Shown: piece after piece, positions 59,505 to 64,000 of the stretch
Layout: each line of letters starts with the position of its first letter
Position numbering within the stretch: the stretch's first letter is position 1
Assembly (NCBI GenBank): GCA_023388335.1
Contig: JAEWGL010000091.1
Span: 3,183-67,182, forward strand
From: Pseudomonadota bacterium
Lineage (GTDB): Bacteria; Pseudomonadota; Gammaproteobacteria; Pseudomonadales; Pseudomonadaceae
DNA length: 64,000 nt
Reading direction: 5' to 3'
Program-made: the position numbers and the translations under genes
The notes under the pieces: model-generated
What the model saw: only the letters and a program-made list of their open reading frames with translations
Databases searched by the model: none
What the model was told of the DNA's origin: nothing

Positions 59505-60410
59505 ATGAACGTGATCCAATACAGCGAGTACGACTGTGAAGACTTGGGGCATTTCCTGACCGAAGCCTCGGTGGCCAAGCAAGGCTTCGACATCCGCATT
59601 GAACACGCCCAGTGGTCCGACAGCGGCACGGCCCTGATTGAAACGGGCGACAGCTGCCTGCTGCGCCTGATGTTGCCTTCCAGCGGGCATGCCAACCCCA
59701 ATTGCGGCAGCTTTTCCAGGCGCGCCGGCCATACGTTCCAGCCGTTGGGCAAACTCCTGTTCATTCCCCACGACACCCAGTTCCACCTGCGCCACGACGC
59801 ATGCGCGCAGAAGGCCCTGGTCTGTATCTTCGACCCTGCCGCGCTGGGCGTGCTGGGTTGTTATCGCTGGAACTGGCAGGACAACGTCCATGAATCCATG
59901 CTCAACCTGAAGAGTCACTACCTGCAGGCCTCGTTGCTGCGCCTGGCGGAAGAAGTCGCTCAACCCAGCTTCGCCAGTGAACTGCAAACTGAATGCCTGC
60001 TCACCAGCATTGCCCTGGACCTGCGCCGCGAATACATCGACGCGCCGACCCACGGCGTTTCAGCAGGGGCCGGCGACGAAAAACTCAGCCCCGGGCAACT
60101 CAAGTTACTGCGTGAATTGCTGGATGCCAGCCACGACCACGAGTGCTCGCTGCAACGCCTGGCCCAGGCCTGTGACTTGCCGTTGCGCACCCTCTCCAGC
60201 CGCTGCAAAAACACCACCGGCATGACCCTGCGCCGCTACGCCGCGCAATGCCGCCTGCAGACCGCCATGGCGTTACTGGCCGACCCGCACTTGTTGGTCA
60301 AACAGGTGGCCTATCAGTCGGGCTTCAACAATGCCGCCGCGTTTGGCGCGGCCTTCCGCAAAGAACTGGGGGTTACCCCGGAAGAGTTTCGCCGCCAGCG
60401 CCAACGCTAA
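59505..60410 (+). CDS. AraC-family transcriptional regulator
   Basis: A 301-residue AraC regulator. The N-terminal part resembles the AraC_binding_2 sensor of catabolic activators (GHTFQPLGKLLFIPHDTQF). The C-terminal tandem helix-turn-helix covers about residues 200-295 (LQRLAQACDLPLRTLSSRCK and VAYQSGFNNAAAFGAAFRK). AAGGTAG precedes the ATG, and AAnAAnAA motifs lie at 59477-59487. AraC members of this sort usually activate degradation promoters. Confidence 0.9.
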   Translation: MNVIQYSEYDCEDLGHFLTEASVAKQGFDIRIEHAQWSDSGTALIETGDSCLLRLMLPSSGHANPNCGSFSRRAGHTFQPLGKLLFIPHDTQFHLRHDACAQKALVCIFDPAALGVLGCYRWNWQDNVHESMLNLKSHYLQASLLRLAEEVAQPSFASELQTECLLTSIALDLRREYIDAPTHGVSAGAGDEKLSPGQLKLLRELLDASHDHECSLQRLAQACDLPLRTLSSRCKNTTGMTLRRYAAQCRLQTAMALLADPHLLVKQVAYQSGFNNAAAFGAAFRKELGVTPEEFRRQRQR

Positions 60411-60411
60411 A

Positions 60412-60433
60412 AGGCGCCCTCTCACGGGCGCCT
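60412..60433. terminator. Hairpin between convergent AraC and MDR genes
   Basis: AGGCGCCC-N6-GGGCGCCT, perfect eight-base arms, directly after the AraC stop. No long T-run follows, so termination strength is uncertain. Confidence 0.5.
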
Positions 60434-60443
60434 ACCGGGCGAT

Positions 60444-61370
60444 TCAGCGTCGAATCGTTGCGGTGATCTTTGCGTGCGGGCCACTCACCTGCGCCGCCCA
60501 GGCTTCGGCAGCCTGGTCGAGGGTGAAGTCGAGGTAATCGACCTGAATCTGCTGCTCCTTGGCGATCTTCAACAAGCGCAGCCAGATCTGTTCACGGTCG
60601 GCAGGTGGGCGTTGCCCGGTGCCGATGCATGACAGGTTGCGAAACAGAAGGTCGGCAATGTCCAGGTTCAACTGACGCCCGGCGCCGGTGCCGATGGTCA
60701 TGATGCGCGCGCCCCAGTTGGTGGCTTTCAGCGACGTCAACATCGGCTGGCCGCACACCAGGTCCAGCACCACATCAAACCCGCCATCGGCAGCGTCCTT
60801 GAGCGCGGCAACATCATCACTGCCGCCCAGGGTCACCACCTCGTCGGCGATCCCGCGTGACTTCAAGCGGCCGAGCGCCTCGGCGGAACGTGCAGCGCCG
60901 ACCACTTTGCCGGCACCCAAGCCGCGCGCCAGTTGCAGGGCGATCTGGCCCAGGGTGCCGGTGGCACCGAGTACCAGGACTTTTTCGCCCTTCTGAATCT
61001 GGGCTTTTTCCAAGGGCACGATGGCGCCGGTGGCGGCAATGCCCATGCTGATGGCGGTCTTGTCGTCTACATCGTCCGGCACATTCCACACTTCGGCCTG
61101 GGGCACCAGGGTGCGTTCTGCCCAGGCACCAAACGGCAACACCGAGCGTTCGCCGAAATACACCCGGCGGCCATCCGGGGCACGGCCCACGCCTTCACCG
61201 CGTATCACGCAGGGGTACTCGACGCCCAGGCGGTAAGCCCCCAGCACGTCCCAGCCGCCAAGCCCGGCGGTGTCCACGTCAATCAGCACTGCCCCGTCCT
61301 GGGGTTGTGGCTCCCGAAATTCCTGTATGACCGGTGGCGCATTGCGTTCGGTAATGATGGCGGCACGCAT
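60444..61370 (-). CDS. Quinone-oxidoreductase-like MDR enzyme
   Basis: A 308-residue zinc-independent medium-chain reductase. The nucleotide-binding motif is LGATGTLGQIALQLA near residue 135, and the catalytic-zinc cysteine of alcohol dehydrogenases is absent (GLGGWDVLG). Such NADPH enzymes reduce enones or quinones, which would suit a ring ketone with a conjugated double bond. CAAGGAG precedes the ATG. dit-box 11 is 50 bases upstream. Confidence 0.88.
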   Translation of the reverse strand: MRAAIITERNAPPVIQEFREPQPQDGAVLIDVDTAGLGGWDVLGAYRLGVEYPCVIRGEGVGRAPDGRRVYFGERSVLPFGAWAERTLVPQAEVWNVPDDVDDKTAISMGIAATGAIVPLEKAQIQKGEKVLVLGATGTLGQIALQLARGLGAGKVVGAARSAEALGRLKSRGIADEVVTLGGSDDVAALKDAADGGFDVVLDLVCGQPMLTSLKATNWGARIMTIGTGAGRQLNLDIADLLFRNLSCIGTGQRPPADREQIWLRLLKIAKEQQIQVDYLDFTLDQAAEAWAAQVSGPHAKITATIRR

Positions 61371-61419
61371 TGCATTCTCCTTGTCTGTTTTGTTTTAAGG
61401 TTGCGCATGACGCAATAAT

Positions 61420-61444
61420 TGAACAGTTTTCTATTTATTGTCCA
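61420..61444 (-). promoter_or_regulatory. dit-box 11
   Basis: TGAACA-N13-TGTCCA between the MDR and MFS genes, 50 bases before the MDR start. The minus strand continues TGTTCAATTATTG, identical over 12 bases to the flank seen at dit-box 9. Confidence 0.6.
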
Positions 61445-61466
61445 TATATTTTAGTTCAAGCGGACT

Positions 61467-62705
61467 TCATGCAGCCGGTAACACCTGCCTTTGGTAGCGC
61501 GGATAGCCGCCCAAGGTCAGCAAAAGCAACGGGCCGATCACAAAACAGACACCACTGAACAACAGCATCGCCGAGTAGCCGCCGGTGATTTTGTACAGCA
61601 GCGCAAACAGCAACGGCGACAGCGCCGCACCGGCGGTGATCATGCCCAGGTGCACACCAAACAGGCGCCCGTAGTCGCGCATGCCGAAGTAGCGCGCGAT
61701 CAGGAACGCGGCGATGTCGAATTCGGCGCCGGCGCCCACACCCACCAGTAATGTCGCGAGGATGTACAGGCCGATGATCGCATCGCCATAGGCAAAAATG
61801 CCGCAGGCAAAGGCCGGCATCAGCAGCGCCAGCGATGCCACTGCTGGCGCCCAGAGGCGGTCGATCAGGTAGCCCACCACCAACCGCCCAAGGATCAGCG
61901 AAACACCAAAACTGCTGAACACCTGGCTCGCCTGCAGCGCGCTCAAGCCTCGGTCCTGCAATAACGGCACGATGTTGGTGACCATGCCCACCACGCACGC
62001 CACCACCAAGGTCATCGACAAGTTACACACCCAGAACCGCCATGAGCGCAGGGCTTCGCTCAACAACAAACCGCCGGCGGTGGCCGTGCCCGTGGTGCTA
62101 GCGTGGCGGACATCAGCGGTCGGCAGCAACCAGCGCAGGGCCAGTGGCAAAGCCAGCAACACCGGCAACAGCCCCAGCGCGAGAAAGCCTGCTTGCCAGT
62201 TCCAGCGGCTGATCGCCCAGGCGGTAATCAATGGCAAGCCGATGGCCGCCAACCCCGAACCGCTGAGGATAATCGCCAGCGCCAAGCCTCGGTTTTCGTC
62301 GAACCACAGGTTGACCAAATGGGACCAGGTGACCTGCAACGTGCCCAGCCCGGCCAGCGGCACCAGGAAAAACCCCAGGTAGAGGCTCCAGATCGAGCCC
62401 TGGATCGCGCTCAAGGCCCAGACACTCAGACATAACGCCACAAGCGACACCAGTGTGACCCGCCGTAGCCCATACCGAAGGTTGAGCCAACCCGCCAGTT
62501 GCGAGGCGACGATAGTGCCCAGGGACAGTGCAGTGATTGCGGCCTGCAACTGCGGGCGTTCCCAGCCCATGGCGTTTTGCAAGGGGATCACCATAGAGCT
62601 GAAGCTGTACAGCAGTAACGAACTGGAGCTGGTGGCAACCCCGACCAGGGCCAGGATCAGTACCCGCCAGCTGCGTTTGAACTCAGCGTTATCGAAGCCT
62701 TTCAT
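61467..62705 (-). CDS. MFS transporter (paralogue 3 of 3)
   Basis: A 412-residue 12-helix transporter with GAGAEFDIAAFLIARYFG and WSHLVNLWFDENRGLALAI, the signatures shared with the transporters at 32152 and 36283. GAGG lies eight bases before ATG 62705; the longer ORF start is a shadow. It follows the SDR gene by 10 bases and forms an operon with it. Confidence 0.88.
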   Translation of the reverse strand: MKGFDNAEFKRSWRVLILALVGVATSSSSLLLYSFSSMVIPLQNAMGWERPQLQAAITALSLGTIVASQLAGWLNLRYGLRRVTLVSLVALCLSVWALSAIQGSIWSLYLGFFLVPLAGLGTLQVTWSHLVNLWFDENRGLALAIILSGSGLAAIGLPLITAWAISRWNWQAGFLALGLLPVLLALPLALRWLLPTADVRHASTTGTATAGGLLLSEALRSWRFWVCNLSMTLVVACVVGMVTNIVPLLQDRGLSALQASQVFSSFGVSLILGRLVVGYLIDRLWAPAVASLALLMPAFACGIFAYGDAIIGLYILATLLVGVGAGAEFDIAAFLIARYFGMRDYGRLFGVHLGMITAGAALSPLLFALLYKITGGYSAMLLFSGVCFVIGPLLLLTLGGYPRYQRQVLPAA

Positions 62706-62715
62706 CGTGCATACC

Positions 62716-63522
62716 TCAGTCGTTGCCAATAAACACAGCTGCTTGCGCGCTCTTGGCCAGTACATGCTCGCGTCGCGCCTGGCCGGGGGCATCTGCCAGG
62801 GTGTCCTCGGGATGGAGCAGCGTCGGACCATTGCCCAGTGATTGCAGCGCCCATTTCGCTACCTCCTGGGCTTGGGGCAGCACCAGGGTCAGGGCGTCGG
62901 GGATGTTCAGCTTGGCCATGGCCTCGCGCATGGTGGGGGTGTCGACGGTGCCGATCAGCAGGTTGAGCACATCCACGCCCTGCTCCTTCCATTCCGCCCA
63001 TAGCGATTCGCCCAAATTCAACGCGAACCCTTTGGTGGCGCTGTACATCGCCAGTTTGCGCACACCCCCGAGTGCCGCCTGGGACCCCACCAGCAGCAGC
63101 CCGCCGCGCCCGCGTTCGAGCATGGCGCCGCCAAAGGCGTGGCTGCAGCGCATCACCGTCAGGCTGTTGAGGCAGAGCAAGTGTTCCCAGTTGTCCGCCG
63201 CGGTGGCGATGAACCGAGTGATGTAGGGGTCGCCGCCGGCGTTGTACACAAATAGCCCGACCTCGCGCGTGCCCACGGCGGCCACCAGCTGTTCACAGGC
63301 ATCACGCCGGGCCAGGTCCTGGATGACGGTCAATACCTCGACCGCATATTCGCGCTCGAGCTGCTCCTTCAGTTCGGCCAGTGGCTCGCCACTGCGTGCC
63401 ACCAGCACACAATTGAGGCCACGCGCAGCGAGCAGATGGGCAAAGGCCGCGCCCACACCGTGGGAGGCCCCGGCGATCACGGCCCAGGGGCCATAGCGAT
63501 GCAGAAAATCCGGATCAGACAT
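62716..63522 (-). CDS. Short-chain dehydrogenase/reductase
   Basis: A 268-residue SDR with the glycine motif AGASHGVG (17-24), YNAGG, Ser147, Tyr160 and Lys164 (YSATK). Intact catalytic residues. The fold is of the KR/HSD-like group with a slightly unusual N terminus (DPDFLHRYGPWAVI). GAGGAA precedes the ATG. Nine bases downstream of the next gene's stop, so co-transcribed with it. Confidence 0.88.
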   Translation of the reverse strand: MSDPDFLHRYGPWAVIAGASHGVGAAFAHLLAARGLNCVLVARSGEPLAELKEQLEREYAVEVLTVIQDLARRDACEQLVAAVGTREVGLFVYNAGGDPYITRFIATAADNWEHLLCLNSLTVMRCSHAFGGAMLERGRGGLLLVGSQAALGGVRKLAMYSATKGFALNLGESLWAEWKEQGVDVLNLLIGTVDTPTMREAMAKLNIPDALTLVLPQAQEVAKWALQSLGNGPTLLHPEDTLADAPGQARREHVLAKSAQAAVFIGND

Positions 63523-63531
63523 GGTGGTTCC

Positions 63532-64000
63532 TCAACTCACAGGTGGCAGGTCGATGTGGCTGGCAGAGGCGCCGATTGCCGTGCCGCCATACACCTGCAC
63601 GCGGCGTTCAACCTGGGCCATGAACAAACGCAACAACGGCTCGTCATATTCGTGCCCGGCGCTTTTGACGAAGGCTTCAAGGGCCTCCTCGATGTCGCTG
63701 TAATCGGTGAAGTTGCGGCCAAGCAAGGTTTGCGCCTCTTGCTGTTCCAACTCGCGCAGCTTGAGCTCCATGGCGTCACCGCGACCGAGGTATTCGACCA
63801 ATTTGCCGACCGCGCGCAGTTTGGTTTGCTGGAAGTCGCTGGCGACCTCCACTTGTGCCAGGGCGTCCGTTAGCATGGTCAGCAATTGCGCATTGGGGCC
63901 GCTGTCGACGATGTGCAGGCTTGGCGTGTGCAACGGCACCCCCATGGCTTCGGCCAGTGCATGCACCACCACCCGGCGCAGCGCCAGGTCGAATTCGGTG
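63532..64000 (-). CDS. C-terminal part of a protein of unknown function (runs off the right edge)
   Basis: The frame is open to the window end and begins in the visible part with TEFDLALRRVVVHALAEA. The rest is helical and charged (DAMELKLRELEQQEAQTLLG, then EEALEAFVKSAGHEYDEPLL). I do not recognise the family. Only the last 155 or so codons are visible. It is upstream of the SDR and MFS genes in one transcription unit. A GTG at 63972 is an internal codon, not a supported start. Confidence 0.7.
   Translation of the reverse strand, partial: TEFDLALRRVVVHALAEAMGVPLHTPSLHIVDSGPNAQLLTMLTDALAQVEVASDFQQTKLRAVGKLVEYLGRGDAMELKLRELEQQEAQTLLGRNFTDYSDIEEALEAFVKSAGHEYDEPLLRLFMAQVERRVQVYGGTAIGASASHIDLPPVS

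Overview
The window looks like a Pseudomonas chromosome or large plasmid segment: high G+C, Pseudomonas-type small genes and dense minus-strand catabolic operons, with Crc/Hfq-type AAnAAnAA motifs at many translation starts. No rRNA, tRNA, phage, IS or CRPR-type array (CRISPR) was seen. Nearly the whole window is a catabolic supercluster. Its core (about 10-35 kb) matches in content and gene order the dit cluster for abietane (resin acid) diterpenoid degradation known from Pseudomonas abietaniphila BKME-9. It holds a Rieske dioxygenase (ditA1A2) with a remote non-[2Fe-2S] ferredoxin (ditA3), an extradiol ring-cleavage dioxygenase (ditC), an IclR activator (ditR), a CoA ligase, FAH-fold hydrolases, SDRs, thiolases and a CYP226-like P450 (ditQ). 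The dit names are inferred from memory of that cluster and from gene order; no search was run. Layout: 1-899 is a decayed left edge with one intact 41-residue zinc-ribbon gene. 0.9-4.4 kb is an orphan panC, a glutathione peroxidase, an MFS transporter and a Cache-domain protein. 4.5-10.1 kb is a minus-strand CoA operon (amidohydrolase, heteromeric acyl-CoA dehydrogenase pair, crotonase, another acyl-CoA dehydrogenase). 10.2-17.2 kb is P450, AhpD-like, thiolase, hydroxyacyl-CoA dehydrogenase, FAH hydrolase, amidohydrolase and TetR. 17.4-31.8 kb is the ring-hydroxylation and ring-cleavage core. 32-36 kb is a plus-strand unit with an MFS transporter, a [2Fe-2S] ferredoxin and ferredoxin reductase (probable P450 electron chain) and an SDR. 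36-41.7 kb is a second P450 operon with its own divergent TetR regulator and a large palindrome. 41.8-53 kb is an eight-gene operon pairing an outer-membrane/periplasm/RND uptake module (DUF1302, DUF1329, YCF48, MMPL) with four enzymes, one a CrtI-type desaturase. 53-64 kb is an SDR and an EamA transporter, an amidohydrolase-kinase-phosphatase operon, divergent LysR and AraC regulators, an MDR reductase, a third MFS paralogue, an SDR and a truncated gene at the right edge. The most interesting signal is regulatory. Eleven copies of an approximately palindromic 25-bp element (TGnACA-N13-TGTTCA, one copy with N12) sit in front of eleven separate transcription units from 10 to 61 kb. They lie where the promoter should be and tie the classical dit genes to the flanking operons as one regulon. 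The second P450 module and the envelope operon lack the element; the P450 module instead has a different perfect palindrome next to a TetR gene. A second layer, AAnAAnAA motifs close to at least 17 start codons, predicts Crc/Hfq catabolite repression.
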